A stretch of DNA of 64,000 nt, taken from Sphingomonas xanthus (GTDB lineage Bacteria; Pseudomonadota; Alphaproteobacteria; Sphingomonadales; Sphingomonadaceae). Shown piece by piece: positions 27,616 through 36,460 of the stretch. The position numbers and the translations under genes are program-made. Every line of letters begins with the position of its first letter. The first letter of the stretch is position 1. The notes under the pieces were generated by a model. That model was not told the DNA's origin, ran no database searches, and was given only the letters and a program-made list of their open reading frames with translations. The stretch covers positions 992,001-1,056,000 of the forward strand of contig NZ_CP041659.1 in assembly GCF_007998985.1 (NCBI RefSeq), in the 5' to 3' direction.

Positions 27616-28149
27616 ATGGCGGCTAAAGCCCTGAACTTCGATATTGGCGATTATGTGGTTTACCCCAAACATGGCGTCGGCCGGGTGGTCGAGCTGCAAA
27701 GCACCGAAATCGCGGGAACCCGTCTCGACCTCTACGTTCTCCGTTTCGAGAAAGAGAAAATGACGCTTCGCGTACCCGTCGCCAAGGCGGACTCGGTCGG
27801 CATGCGCAAGCTGTCGAGCGACAAGACGATGAAGGACGCACTCGAAACGCTGAAAGGCAAGCCCAAGGTTAAGCGGACGATGTGGTCGCGCCGGGCGCAG
27901 GAATATGAAGCGAAGATCAATTCGGGCGACCTGACGTCAATCGCCGAAGTGACCCGCGACCTGTTCCGCGCCGACGATCAGCCCGAGCAAAGCTATTCGG
28001 AACGACAGATTTTCGAAGCCGCCTCATCGCGCCTTGCGCGCGAGCTCGGCGCGATGGAACAGACCGACGAAAAGACCGCGCTGGTCAAGATCCTCGACAT
28101 CCTCAACAAGGCTGCCGCGATCCACAACAAGGCCAAGGAAGCGGCCTAA
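27616..28149 (+). CDS. carD: CarD-family RNA polymerase-binding transcription regulator
   Basis: 177 residues. The N-terminal RNAP-interaction domain starts MAAKALNFDIGDYVVYPKHG. The remaining helical domain includes KRTMWSRRAQEYEAKINSG with the conserved Trp that wedges the upstream edge of the transcription bubble. CarD stabilises open complexes at rRNA and other promoters. The start at 27616 has AAGGTG-type ribosome binding; an in-frame ATG at 27577 is possible. It is a single gene with its own terminator. Confidence 0.96.
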   Translation: MAAKALNFDIGDYVVYPKHGVGRVVELQSTEIAGTRLDLYVLRFEKEKMTLRVPVAKADSVGMRKLSSDKTMKDALETLKGKPKVKRTMWSRRAQEYEAKINSGDLTSIAEVTRDLFRADDQPEQSYSERQIFEAASSRLARELGAMEQTDEKTALVKILDILNKAAAIHNKAKEAA

Positions 28150-28171
28150 ACCGCTTTCCTGCCAACAATCA

Positions 28172-28198
28172 GGGCGCCCCGATGCGGGCGCCCTTTTT
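28172..28198 (+). terminator. Rho-independent terminator after carD
   Basis: Stem GGGCGCCC (28172-28179) with GGGCGCCC (28186-28193), a six-base loop and five Ts. Confidence 0.88.
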
Positions 28199-28273
28199 GT
28201 TGGATGTCACGTCTTGCCTTCGCGCACTGCCAAGGTGTATTAGTCATGCAATACGCTAAAGAGGAGTGACGCC

Positions 28274-28999
28274 ATGTCCCATCGCTACCTGATCGCCGCT
28301 GCTGCTGCTGCACTGGTCGCCGGTGGCTGCAGCTTCTCCGCCGACGCGGAAGAGCGCGACGCCGGACCTGAAGTTGAGCGCCGCTACGAAGTCGGGGAGT
28401 TCGACCGGATCGCCGTCGCCGGCCCCTATGAGGTGCGAGTGATCAGCGGGACCCAGGGCCCGGTAACGGCGCGGGGAGGCGCGAACCTCCTCGCCGAGAC
28501 CGACGTGACGGTCGAGGATGGGACGTTGAAGATCATGCCCAGGAAAAAGAAGGGCCTCCGCTGGCACTGGAACAATGGGACTGCGCAATTCACGGTGAAC
28601 GCAGCCGCGCTGCGTGGCGCGACTATTGCCGGGTCGGGCGGAATTGCCGTCGACAGGATGCGCGGCGACTTCGAAGGCGAAGTTGCCGGGTCGGGCGATC
28701 TCAAGCTTGGTGCAATGGAGGGCGGCAAGGTCAAGCTGGCGATTGCCGGGTCAGGCGATATCGAAGCGGCCGGCAAGGTGGACAGTGTGAGCCTGAAGAT
28801 TGCCGGGTCGGGCGATATCCGCGCCGGCGGCCTAGCAAGCCGTGCGGCCGAGGTATCGATTGCCGGATCGGGCAACGTCGAGGCCAATGCCAGCGAAAAC
28901 GCCGAAGTGTCGATCATGGGTTCGGGCAACGTCGACGTGACCGGCGGCGCAAAGTGCAAGGCTACCAAGGCGGGAAGCGGCAATGTGCGCTGCAGCTAA
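28274..28999 (+). CDS. GIN-domain (DUF2807) lipoprotein
   Basis: 241 residues with a lipoprotein signal (VAGGC, Cys19). The GIN domain begins FDRIAVAGPYEVRVISG and folds as a right-handed beta helix. Its turns show as seven GSG repeats (AGSGG, AGSGD three times, AGSGN, MGSGN, AGSGN) spaced about 16-22 residues from about 120 to 238. Found in surface or putative auto-transport-like proteins of unknown function. A GAGGAG ribosome site precedes it. The next gene encodes a second, degenerate GIN protein. Confidence 0.88.
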   Translation: MSHRYLIAAAAAALVAGGCSFSADAEERDAGPEVERRYEVGEFDRIAVAGPYEVRVISGTQGPVTARGGANLLAETDVTVEDGTLKIMPRKKKGLRWHWNNGTAQFTVNAAALRGATIAGSGGIAVDRMRGDFEGEVAGSGDLKLGAMEGGKVKLAIAGSGDIEAAGKVDSVSLKIAGSGDIRAGGLASRAAEVSIAGSGNVEANASENAEVSIMGSGNVDVTGGAKCKATKAGSGNVRCS

Positions 29000-29043
29000 G
29001 GTGCTTTGACGTTTCGTTAACCATGCGAGAGCAGGATGGGCGG

Positions 29044-29745
29044 ATGATCGATCGTCTTCCCCTCCTCGCCCTGCTCGTGCTTGCCAGCCTCCCGGCCGGC
29101 GCAGCGTCTCCGGGCACGCGCAACTATTCGGTGACCGGGTTCGACCGGGTTCGGCTCGATGGACCTTATAAGCTCGACGTGAAGACCGGCGTTGCGCCCT
29201 TCGCCCGCGCAACCGGGTCGCCGCGCGCTCTCGACGCCCTGTCGATTCGGGTCGACGGCCGAACGCTCGTCGTTCGCGGCAACAGCGCGGCCGGCGGCTA
29301 TCCCGGCGAACCTGCCGGACCCGTCACGATCGAAGTCGGCACCCATGAACTGTCGACCGCCTGGATCAATGGCGCCGGCGGGCTGATGATTGATCGGATC
29401 AAGGGCTTGTCGTTCGACCTGTCGATCCAGGGTCCGGGGATGGCCCATGTCGCCCATTCCGATGTCGACCAGCTGCGTGTCGGCATTTCCGGAGCCGGTA
29501 GCGTACGGATGGCCGGCAAGGCGGCCAAGATGACCGCAACCATTCGTGGGACGTCAAGCTTCGACAGCCAATCAATGATCGTTCGCGACGCCGTGATCGG
29601 CGCGGAAGGCCCGTCGATCGTTCGGGCAACCGTCACCAATTCGGCCAAGGTCGATGCCATCGGCATGGCCATGGTGGCGCTGACCGGCCAACCTGCCTGC
29701 ACCGCCAAGGCGCGCGGTTCGGCCAGCATCACCGGATGCCGATAG
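29044..29745 (+). CDS. GIN-domain (DUF2807) secreted protein
   Basis: 233 residues. The start at 29044 gives a clean signal peptide (LLALLVLASLPAGAA); 29023 is an alternative. The GIN start is recognisable (VTGFDRVRLDGPYKLDVKTG), paralogous to the gene 45 bases upstream, but the GSG turns have decayed to GAGG, GPGM, GAGS and GTSS. One Cys pair (PACTAK and TGC) at the end. Function unknown; probably envelope-associated. Confidence 0.82.
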   Translation: MIDRLPLLALLVLASLPAGAASPGTRNYSVTGFDRVRLDGPYKLDVKTGVAPFARATGSPRALDALSIRVDGRTLVVRGNSAAGGYPGEPAGPVTIEVGTHELSTAWINGAGGLMIDRIKGLSFDLSIQGPGMAHVAHSDVDQLRVGISGAGSVRMAGKAAKMTATIRGTSSFDSQSMIVRDAVIGAEGPSIVRATVTNSAKVDAIGMAMVALTGQPACTAKARGSASITGCR

Positions 29746-29787
29746 GGCTCATCTCTTTTTTCCTTCGTCCAGCGATGCTTCGCCCGC

Positions 29788-30189
29788 TCAGACCAAGGCG
29801 AGCGCGGCCAGCTTCCCGTAAAGCCGCGGCGGCAGGTCGCTCATCCCTGTGGGATCTTCATCCAGGCCGGGCGCCGCCTCGTCGTCGAGATAGCGCCAGC
29901 CCTGATGCGCCCGCTTGGCCCGCGGCGTGACCGGCTGAAGATCGGCCGCACAAACGATATCGATTCGGCCATCGCTGCGGTCGTCGAAGCGCAGGATCTG
30001 CTGGCGAGCAACGATCCGATGCTTGACGATCCAGTGGAGCGAACCGCCCACCAATTCGGCCATGCGCTTGGGACGCATTCGGGTCGGCACGCGCACCTCA
30101 TGGTCGACCGTCACGCGGCGAGCGATGCGATTCTGCAGGGCTTCCAGGCTAGCACAGCCCACGGCAACCTTGGTGAGATGAAGCGGCAC
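29788..30189 (-). CDS. DUF1489-family protein
   Basis: 133 residues from a GTG at 30189, starting MPLHLTKVAVGCASLEALQ, the standard start of this alphaproteobacterial family. It contains WRYLDDEAAPG and DLPPRLYGKLAALALV at the C-terminus. Cytoplasmic, function unknown. A TTG at 30198 would add three residues. It lies 39 bases downstream of mgtE on the same strand. Confidence 0.85.
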   Translation of the reverse strand: MPLHLTKVAVGCASLEALQNRIARRVTVDHEVRVPTRMRPKRMAELVGGSLHWIVKHRIVARQQILRFDDRSDGRIDIVCAADLQPVTPRAKRAHQGWRYLDDEAAPGLDEDPTGMSDLPPRLYGKLAALALV

Positions 30190-30228
30190 CGCCCCCAAGT
30201 GGCGGGAAAGCCGCGCGCTTTCAAGCGA

Positions 30229-31653
30229 TTAGCCCGCCAAGCCAGCGGCCGTGGCCAGGCCGAGGAACATGAGGAAGCCCAGCGAGTCGGTGATCATCGT
30301 CACGAACACGCTTGAAGCGACGGCAGGGTCGGCCCCCGCGCGTTCGAGCCCCAGCGGGACCAGGACACCGGCCAGTCCGGCAACGACGATGTTGGTCAGC
30401 ATCGCCGCGGCGATAACCGCGCCCAGCGGCGTGCTTCCCAGCACGACTGTCACCCCCACGCCGATCAGGACGGCGATCGTCAGCCCGTTCATCAGCGCAA
30501 CCCGGATTTCCCGCCATACGGTACGCCAGTGGTTGGTACCGGTAAGCTGGTTGGTGGCGATCGCTCGTACCGTCACGGCGAGCGTCTGGGTGCCCGCATT
30601 GCCGCCGACCCCGGCGACGATCGGCATCAACGCGGCGAGCACCGCCATCCGCTCGATACTTTCTTCGAAAAAGCTAATGATCGTTGCCGCGACCAGCGCG
30701 GTGAGCAGGTTTGCCGCGAGCCAGCGCACACGGCTCTTGTAGGTTTCGCCGATCGGCTCGTTGATATCGCCTTCGCCGGCACCTGACAGGAGAAGCGCGT
30801 CTTCGCCGGCTTCTTCTTGGATGATGTGGACGATGTCGTCGACCGTGACCATGCCGACCAGCCGTCCGACCGGGTCGATCACCGCCGCCGAGATCAGCCC
30901 ATATTTCTGGAACTTCAGCGCCACTTCTTCCTGGTCCATGTCGATCGGAATCAGCGTCTGCTTCTTGAGCATGATGTCGCCAACCTGCATCGACCGCGGT
31001 GAGCGGAGCACGGTCGACAGCTTGCAGGTGCCGACCGGGTGATGGTCGGGCGATACGACGAAAATCTCCCAAAAATCGGTGGCCAGTTCTTCGGTCGAGC
31101 GAAGATAATCGATGACCTGGCCGACATTCCAATGTTCGGGCACCGCGATCAGATCGCGCTGCATCAGCCGGCCGGCCGTCTCCTCGCCGAAGGTCAGCGC
31201 TTCTTCGACCGCGGCCCGATCGTCGGGCTCCATCGCGCGCAGCACGGCGCGCTGGTCGTCTTCTTCCAGATCCTCGATCAGGGCGACGGCGTCGTCGGTG
31301 TCGAGCTGCGCCGCGAGGTCGGCAACCTGCTGCGGCTCCATTTCGTCGATCACGTCTTCGCGGACATGCTCGTTGAGCTCGGCGAACACTTCGGCGTCGA
31401 CGATTCCCGCAAGCGCCTCGATCAGGTCGGCGCGCTCGTCGCCCGGCGCCAGTTCGATCAGATCGGCAATATCGGCGGGGTGAAGCTCGGCGACGAGACC
31501 GCGTGCTCGCTCGTCATCGCCGTCCGCGACGGCATCGAAAACCTCGCGGACGAATTCGCGGCGAAGCCGGTCCTCTTTGTCGTGAACCCGGTCCTCGGCC
31601 GGCGGCGCGCCGGCATCGGCGGTGTGAGTGGCAATGATGTCGCTGTCGCTCAT
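30229..31653 (-). CDS. mgtE: magnesium transporter MgtE
   Basis: 474 residues. The N-terminal helical sensor domain (to about 165) is very acidic, two CBS domains span about 165-290, and five membrane helices follow. The pore segment PIVAGVGGNAGTQ is present. MgtE is a Mg2+ channel gated by cytosolic Mg2+ binding between the N and CBS domains. GGGGAG lies upstream of the ATG at 31653. Confidence 0.96.
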   Translation of the reverse strand: MSDSDIIATHTADAGAPPAEDRVHDKEDRLRREFVREVFDAVADGDDERARGLVAELHPADIADLIELAPGDERADLIEALAGIVDAEVFAELNEHVREDVIDEMEPQQVADLAAQLDTDDAVALIEDLEEDDQRAVLRAMEPDDRAAVEEALTFGEETAGRLMQRDLIAVPEHWNVGQVIDYLRSTEELATDFWEIFVVSPDHHPVGTCKLSTVLRSPRSMQVGDIMLKKQTLIPIDMDQEEVALKFQKYGLISAAVIDPVGRLVGMVTVDDIVHIIQEEAGEDALLLSGAGEGDINEPIGETYKSRVRWLAANLLTALVAATIISFFEESIERMAVLAALMPIVAGVGGNAGTQTLAVTVRAIATNQLTGTNHWRTVWREIRVALMNGLTIAVLIGVGVTVVLGSTPLGAVIAAAMLTNIVVAGLAGVLVPLGLERAGADPAVASSVFVTMITDSLGFLMFLGLATAAGLAG

Positions 31654-31770
31654 GCCACTCCCCTAGCCGCTGCGCTCGCCCGGCGAGTGCTACTATGCCC
31701 CGGCTCGGACTGGCGCAACCCGCGCCGCGTGCCTACATGGCGCCTTCATTTCCTAAACAAGGACAATTCG

Positions 31771-32226
31771 ATGGCCGACGCCAGCACTCTCACCCTGACC
31801 CTTTCGACCGGCGGCGACGTCGTCATCAAGCTTCGCCCCGACCTGGCACCCGCCCATGTCGAGCGGATCGCCAGCCTCGCCAAGGACGGCTTTTACGACG
31901 GCGTCGTGTTTCATCGCGTGATTCCGGGCTTCATGGCCCAGGGCGGCGATCCGACCGGTACCGGCATGGGCGGATCGGACCTCCCCGATCTCAAGGCCGA
32001 ATTCAGTGCCGAGCCGCACGTCCGTGGCACCTGTTCGATGGCCCGGGCGCAGAATCCGAACAGCGCCAACAGCCAGTTCTTCATCTGCTTCGACGACGCG
32101 CGCTTTCTCGACAAGCAATATACCGTCTGGGGCAAGGTCGAGAGCGGCATGGAGCATGTCGACGCGCTGCCGACCGGCGAGCCGGTCGCCGACCCGGGCA
32201 AGATCGTCAAGGCAACCGTCGCCTAG
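31771..32226 (+). CDS. cyclophilin-type peptidyl-prolyl cis-trans isomerase
   Basis: 151 residues without a signal peptide, so cytoplasmic. FHRVIPGFMAQGGDPTGTG carries the catalytic Arg, and NSANSQFFICFDD is the second signature. It catalyses proline isomerisation in proteins. The start at 31771 follows AAGGA. It is divergent from mgtE, and its stop interlocks with the DUF418 gene (CTAG at 32223-32226). Confidence 0.95.
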   Translation: MADASTLTLTLSTGGDVVIKLRPDLAPAHVERIASLAKDGFYDGVVFHRVIPGFMAQGGDPTGTGMGGSDLPDLKAEFSAEPHVRGTCSMARAQNPNSANSQFFICFDDARFLDKQYTVWGKVESGMEHVDALPTGEPVADPGKIVKATVA

Positions 32227-33464
32227 GCTGCGAAGGCGGCCCGCATCGGCTGGGCGCGGCCATAGGTGAGGCTGCGCCAGAGCCATTCGACCGGCCCGAA
32301 CCGGAATCGGGCCAGCCACCAGCGGCTGTAGGCGACCTGGAGCGCGAACAGCGCGAGCGACATGGGTATGACGATGACCAGTCCGATTTTGCCGATCAGC
32401 CCGAAGCCCCAGCCGTAAAATATGATGCTCTGCAGGATTGTTTGCATCAGGTAATTGGTCAGCGCCATCCTGCCGGCGGGCGCTGACCATTCGAGCCACG
32501 CTCCCCGCGTCGGCCGGTCCCAAAGCAGGGCGAACAGCGCGGCATAGCCCAGCGCAAGCGTCGGGGTGCCAACCACATAGGCGCATTCCGCGGCGACGTT
32601 GAGCAGCCGGTCGTTGCCCATGGTCAGCGACAATATCGCCCTGGCCGCGGAAAGCGGCAGGCCGATGCCAAGGCCAAACTTGGCGGTGCGGACAAGAAGC
32701 GGCCGATATTGTGCAAGATTGGCGTAGATCGCCCTGCGCCCGATCCACAGGCCGAGGAGGAACATGCCCAGCACCTTGGTAAAGCGCATCTGGTAAACAA
32801 GGTCACTGAGGCGGAGAAGCGCCTCCCCGGGATGGGCCCGGAGATGCGCGGCAATATCGGGGCTGGCGAAGAGTGCCATTGGCCCCCGGCCAAGATCGCC
32901 GCTTGCGGCCCTGATCATCGCGAAAGCCTTTGCGGCTAGCGGAGCAGCAGGATCGATCCCTCCCAAATGGATCATCGCTGACCAGGCGGCGGGAACCAGC
33001 CACAGCAGCACAGCCCAGCCTAGCAGCGCCCGGTTGCTCACTTTGCGGAACAGCAGAAGCACCGCGCCCATCGCCGCGTAAAGCGCAACGATATCGCCGA
33101 GCCACAGCAGGTAGATATGGGCAAGACCGATCAGAAACAGATAGAACAGCCGGCGCGCATAGCGGCCCACGCCTTCGCCGCGAGCCTCGAACCGGCCAAT
33201 CTGGATGGCGAACCCAATCCCGAACAGCAGCGAGAAAATCGAATAGAATTTGCCGACCACCAGCCATTCGATCAGCAGTTCGCTGGCAGAGTCGAACCCG
33301 GCGAGCGGCAGACCGGTCCGCGTCGCTTCGGGCAGGAATATCCAGCCGCTGAACACCATCATGTTGGCGACAAGGATGCCTAGCAGCGCGTAGCCGCGCA
33401 GCGAGTCGAGCAAGGCCGACCGTTCATCGGTCGGAATGGGCGTGCTCGTTCCGGATGCGGACAT
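32223..33464 (-). CDS. DUF418-family membrane protein
   Basis: 413 residues with about ten membrane helices. The N-terminal LDSLRGYALLGILVANM is the DUF418/YeiB mark, and the C-terminal half includes GRMALTNYLMQTIL and PVEWLWRSLTYG, both typical. Function not established. ATG at 33464 has GGGGGAAG just upstream. Confidence 0.9.
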   Translation of the reverse strand: MSASGTSTPIPTDERSALLDSLRGYALLGILVANMMVFSGWIFLPEATRTGLPLAGFDSASELLIEWLVVGKFYSIFSLLFGIGFAIQIGRFEARGEGVGRYARRLFYLFLIGLAHIYLLWLGDIVALYAAMGAVLLLFRKVSNRALLGWAVLLWLVPAAWSAMIHLGGIDPAAPLAAKAFAMIRAASGDLGRGPMALFASPDIAAHLRAHPGEALLRLSDLVYQMRFTKVLGMFLLGLWIGRRAIYANLAQYRPLLVRTAKFGLGIGLPLSAARAILSLTMGNDRLLNVAAECAYVVGTPTLALGYAALFALLWDRPTRGAWLEWSAPAGRMALTNYLMQTILQSIIFYGWGFGLIGKIGLVIVIPMSLALFALQVAYSRWWLARFRFGPVEWLWRSLTYGRAQPMRAAFAA

Positions 33465-33539
33465 TGACTTCCCCCTGGCCCCGACTGACATCCAGCTACG
33501 CTAAACCGGCAAGTTTCGCCACCGAAATAAAGGGATATC

Positions 33540-34295
33540 ATGGCCGGCATCACCCTTATTACCGGTGCATCCGCCGGCCTCGGCGCCGATTTCGCGCGGC
33601 AGTTGTCCGCTAAGGGCCATCGGCTGGTGCTGGCGGCGCGTCGGAAGGACCGGCTCGACGCGCTGGCTAGGGAAGTGGGCAATGCGCGGGTTGTGGCGAT
33701 CGACCTTGGCGAACCCGGCGCAGCCGGCCGCCTGATCGCCGATATCGATCGCCATGGCGAGATGGTCTCTACCCTGGTCAACAATGCCGGTTTCGGGCTG
33801 TGGGGCCGTTTCGACGCCCTCGATGGGCCGCGCCAACGCGGCATGATCGACCTTAATTGCAGCGCGCTGGTCGAATTATGCCATCTGGTTCTGCCGGCGA
33901 TGCTAGAGCGCGGGCAGGGCGCGATCCTCAACGTCGCTTCGACGGCCGCCTTCCAGCCCGGACCGGGCATGGCGACCTATTTTGCGACCAAGGCGTTCGT
34001 GCTCAGCTTTACCGAGGCGCTTCACGAGGAAATGCGGACACGGGGAATCAAGGTCAGCGCGCTCTGTCCCGGCCCGACCGCGACCGAGTTTGGCGCGGTG
34101 GCCGGCTACACCGGCAACGGCCTGGTCGACAAGCTGGCGGCCCGGTCGGAGGACGTCGTCCGCGCCGGCCTCGCGGCGCTCGACCGGAACCGGGCGGTGG
34201 TGATCCCCGGCCTTGCCAACAAGGCCGGCGCGCAAGGGCATCGCTTCCTGCCGCGCTCGGCGCTCCGCCGGATCGCCGGCCTCATCAAATTCTAG
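33540..34295 (+). CDS. short-chain dehydrogenase/reductase
   Basis: 251 residues with a Rossmann fold. TGASAGLG (8-15) binds the cofactor; Arg residues after strand 2 (AARRKDR) suggest NADP(H). NNAGFG follows, and the catalytic site is NVASTAAFQ with YFATK, an intact Ser-Tyr-Lys triad. The DltE/YqjQ-like subgroup acts on varied lipids and alcohols; substrate unknown. The stop interlocks with that of the cyclase gene. Confidence 0.92.
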   Translation: MAGITLITGASAGLGADFARQLSAKGHRLVLAARRKDRLDALAREVGNARVVAIDLGEPGAAGRLIADIDRHGEMVSTLVNNAGFGLWGRFDALDGPRQRGMIDLNCSALVELCHLVLPAMLERGQGAILNVASTAAFQPGPGMATYFATKAFVLSFTEALHEEMRTRGIKVSALCPGPTATEFGAVAGYTGNGLVDKLAARSEDVVRAGLAALDRNRAVVIPGLANKAGAQGHRFLPRSALRRIAGLIKF

Positions 34296-36157
34296 GCGAG
34301 TTCGGCGCGGCGGGCCGCCTGTAGCTTTTCGCCGATCGCAACGAACCGATGGTCTTTGCGAATGGGATCGAAATCGGAATCCGTTTCGAACCACATTTCC
34401 ATTTCCGATCCCGATGAGCTCGACCATATTTCCAGAGCGGCAATCGCCTTGTCCGCTTCGCCGAGCTGCGCATAGGTGCAGGCGGCATTGTAATTCGCGA
34501 TTGCATCGTCGGGATCGAGGAACATCGCCCGATCCAGCCAGTCGACGGCACGGTCGCGCTCGCCCAGCCGGGCAAGGGTGGCCGCGCCGAGCTGGGCGGG
34601 ACGGGAATTTTCCGGGTGGATCTTCAAGGCTGCCTCGGCCCGTTTGACACCCATCCGGGCGAACTTTTCGGCGCGCTCCATTTCACCGAGCGCGACCAGC
34701 GTGGAATCAAGCAGCAGCGGGCTTTGCCAGTCGTCCGGGTCGACTTCGGCTGCGCGCTCGAAATAGGTCACCGAGCGCTTCAGCTCGCCCATCGTGACGA
34801 GATAGCGGGCAAATGCGAGATTGGCGTCGAAATTGCTGGGATCGAGGGCCAGCGCCCGTTCGAAGGCGCCGCGGGCCTCGTCGTTCCGGCCGGCATTGCC
34901 CAGGGCAACGCCCTGCGCGGCATAGGCTTCGGGCAGGTTCGGTTCGAGCGACAGGGCCTTGTCGGCCGTTGCCAGGATTTCCTCGGTCGGGATGTCAGCG
35001 CGATACCAATTCTCAAGCCGTGCGTCGCAGATCGCGATCCCGGCGTAGGCGCGCGCATAATTGGGGTCGAGCTCGGTCGCCTTGGCAAACATCTGGCGCG
35101 ACAGGCGCAGCAGCACCTTGGTCGAGTTGAAGAAAAACTGCCGCCCCTTGAGATAATAATTATAGGCTTCGACATTGTCCGTCGGCGCCTTGCCGATCGC
35201 CTTCTTTTCCTCGGGAAGCAGCGTGACGCGCAGCTGGTTGACGATATTCTGCGTGATCTCGTCCTGGATTGCGAAAATGTCGGTGAGGTCGCGGTCGTAG
35301 CGGTCGGCCCAGACATGGCCGCCATTTTGTCCGTCGATCAGCTGCGCCGTTACGCGAACGCGATTGCCGGCCTTTCGAACGCTTCCTTCGAGGATGTAAC
35401 GAACCCCGAGTTCCGACGCTGCCTGCTGAAGCTGGATCGGCTTGCCCTTGTAGGTAAAGCTGGTGTTGCGCCCGATAATGAACAGGCCGCTGACCTTCGA
35501 CAGATCGGTGATGATGTCCTCGGAAATGCCATCCGAAAAATATTCCTGCTCGCTGTCGCCGCTCATGTTGTTGAATGGCAGCACGGCGATCGAGGGACGC
35601 TCGTCGACGGCCTCGGCGCTGTTTCCCGACCGCGATTTCCCGGCGCCGATCACCACATTGTAGATGCGAACTGGGGTGTCGATATTCTTGAGCTGCTGTT
35701 CACCGGCATCTTCGAACTGCACGTCGGTCTTGGTCATGACATTGTCGCGAACCGATGCCGATACCGCGATCCCGCCAACCCGCGCCGCCGATTCCAGCCG
35801 TGAGGCGACGTTAACCCCGTCGCCAAGCAGGTCGTCGCCATCGACGATCACGTCGCCGAGATTGACGCCTATGCGAAATTCGATCTTGCGGTCGTCGGGT
35901 ACCTGTTCGTTGCGCTGGCGCATGTCGCGCTGGATCACGAGGGCGCATTCGAGCGCGCTGACGACGCTGGGGAATTCGACCAGTGTGCCATCCCCGGTCA
36001 GCTTGAAGACGCGGCCGTGATGGTCCTCGATGCAGGGGGTCAGCAGATCGTTACGAAGCGCCTTCAGCGCTTCCAGCGTCGCGATCTCGTTCGCCCCCAT
36101 CAGCCGGCTGTAACCGACGACATCGGCAGACATGATCGCCGTGAGCCGACGCTCCAT
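34292..36157 (-). CDS. class III adenylate/guanylate cyclase fused to TolB-like and TPR domains
   Basis: 621 residues, soluble. The cyclase domain (1-170) has both metal aspartates, Asp12 (MSADVVGYS) and Asp56 (KLTGDGTLVEF), and the NVASRLESAA segment that stabilises the transition state, so it should be active. Residues about 190-320 resemble the TolB N-terminal/FlgO fold (SIAVLPFNNMSGD, LEGSVRKAGNRVRVTAQLI). TPR-like helical repeats follow (about 340-600). Such fusions are common in alphaproteobacteria, and the TPR part is thought to sense a partner. AAGGGGAG precedes the ATG. Confidence 0.92.
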   Translation of the reverse strand: MERRLTAIMSADVVGYSRLMGANEIATLEALKALRNDLLTPCIEDHHGRVFKLTGDGTLVEFPSVVSALECALVIQRDMRQRNEQVPDDRKIEFRIGVNLGDVIVDGDDLLGDGVNVASRLESAARVGGIAVSASVRDNVMTKTDVQFEDAGEQQLKNIDTPVRIYNVVIGAGKSRSGNSAEAVDERPSIAVLPFNNMSGDSEQEYFSDGISEDIITDLSKVSGLFIIGRNTSFTYKGKPIQLQQAASELGVRYILEGSVRKAGNRVRVTAQLIDGQNGGHVWADRYDRDLTDIFAIQDEITQNIVNQLRVTLLPEEKKAIGKAPTDNVEAYNYYLKGRQFFFNSTKVLLRLSRQMFAKATELDPNYARAYAGIAICDARLENWYRADIPTEEILATADKALSLEPNLPEAYAAQGVALGNAGRNDEARGAFERALALDPSNFDANLAFARYLVTMGELKRSVTYFERAAEVDPDDWQSPLLLDSTLVALGEMERAEKFARMGVKRAEAALKIHPENSRPAQLGAATLARLGERDRAVDWLDRAMFLDPDDAIANYNAACTYAQLGEADKAIAALEIWSSSSGSEMEMWFETDSDFDPIRKDHRFVAIGEKLQAARRAELA

Positions 36158-36218
36158 TTATGAAGCTCCCCTTGACCTGAGTCGCTGACTAGCATGGACG
36201 CCAGTGCTATGCGAGCGA

Positions 36219-36247
36219 TTGACAATCTAATTTAGTTTCTTTGCGAT
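36219..36247 (+). promoter_or_regulatory. candidate sigma-70 promoter of the small RNA
   Basis: A perfect -35 TTGACA (36219-36224), 17 bases, and a weak -10 TGCGAT (36242-36247). It lies inside the 303-base gap between the divergent cyclase and CDC48 genes. Confidence 0.4.
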
Positions 36248-36253
36248 ACTCGC

Positions 36254-36364
36254 ACCTGCGATTTTGCACTTGCGAGATAAATGGTGCGGTGCAATAGCGA
36301 TATTGCCTTTCGAGGCATCCTCTCCTGAGACTTCCGGCCGGGCGGCGACGCCCGGCCTTTTTTT
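36254..36364 (+). ncRNA. candidate structured small RNA
   Basis: About 110 bases in the only large gene-free stretch (36158-36460), from a TTGACA promoter to a strong terminator well upstream of the next gene. Predicted elements are a stem TTGCAC/GTGCAA (36264-36269 with 36289-36294), a hairpin TGCCT-TTCG-AGGCA (36304-36317) with a stable UUCG loop, a single-stranded TCCTCTCCT that could pair with ribosome-binding sites, and a terminator hairpin with a GCGA loop. No supported protein is encoded. The 5' end is approximate. It could instead be a long attenuated leader of the CDC48 gene. Confidence 0.5.
36336..36364 (+). terminator. Rho-independent terminator upstream of the CDC48 gene
   Basis: A perfect 9-bp stem GGCCGGGCG/CGCCCGGCC (36336-36344, 36349-36357), GCGA tetraloop and seven Ts. 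No plus-strand gene lies upstream that would need it, which is why a small RNA or attenuator is inferred. Confidence 0.88.
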
Positions 36365-36460
36365 CTTGTCAAACTATCCCCAATTGAACCTCAATCGGAG
36401 TCCTGCCGTTCTAGGCTTGGGCAAGGGGCCTGTCGGCAAATCGAGAGAGGAATTTCAGGA

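Noticed and set aside
28618..28990. Recurring GCCGGGTCGGGC-type DNA motif
   Set aside because: It encodes the AGSG turns of a beta-helix protein and stays in frame, so it is a protein repeat and not a DNA element.
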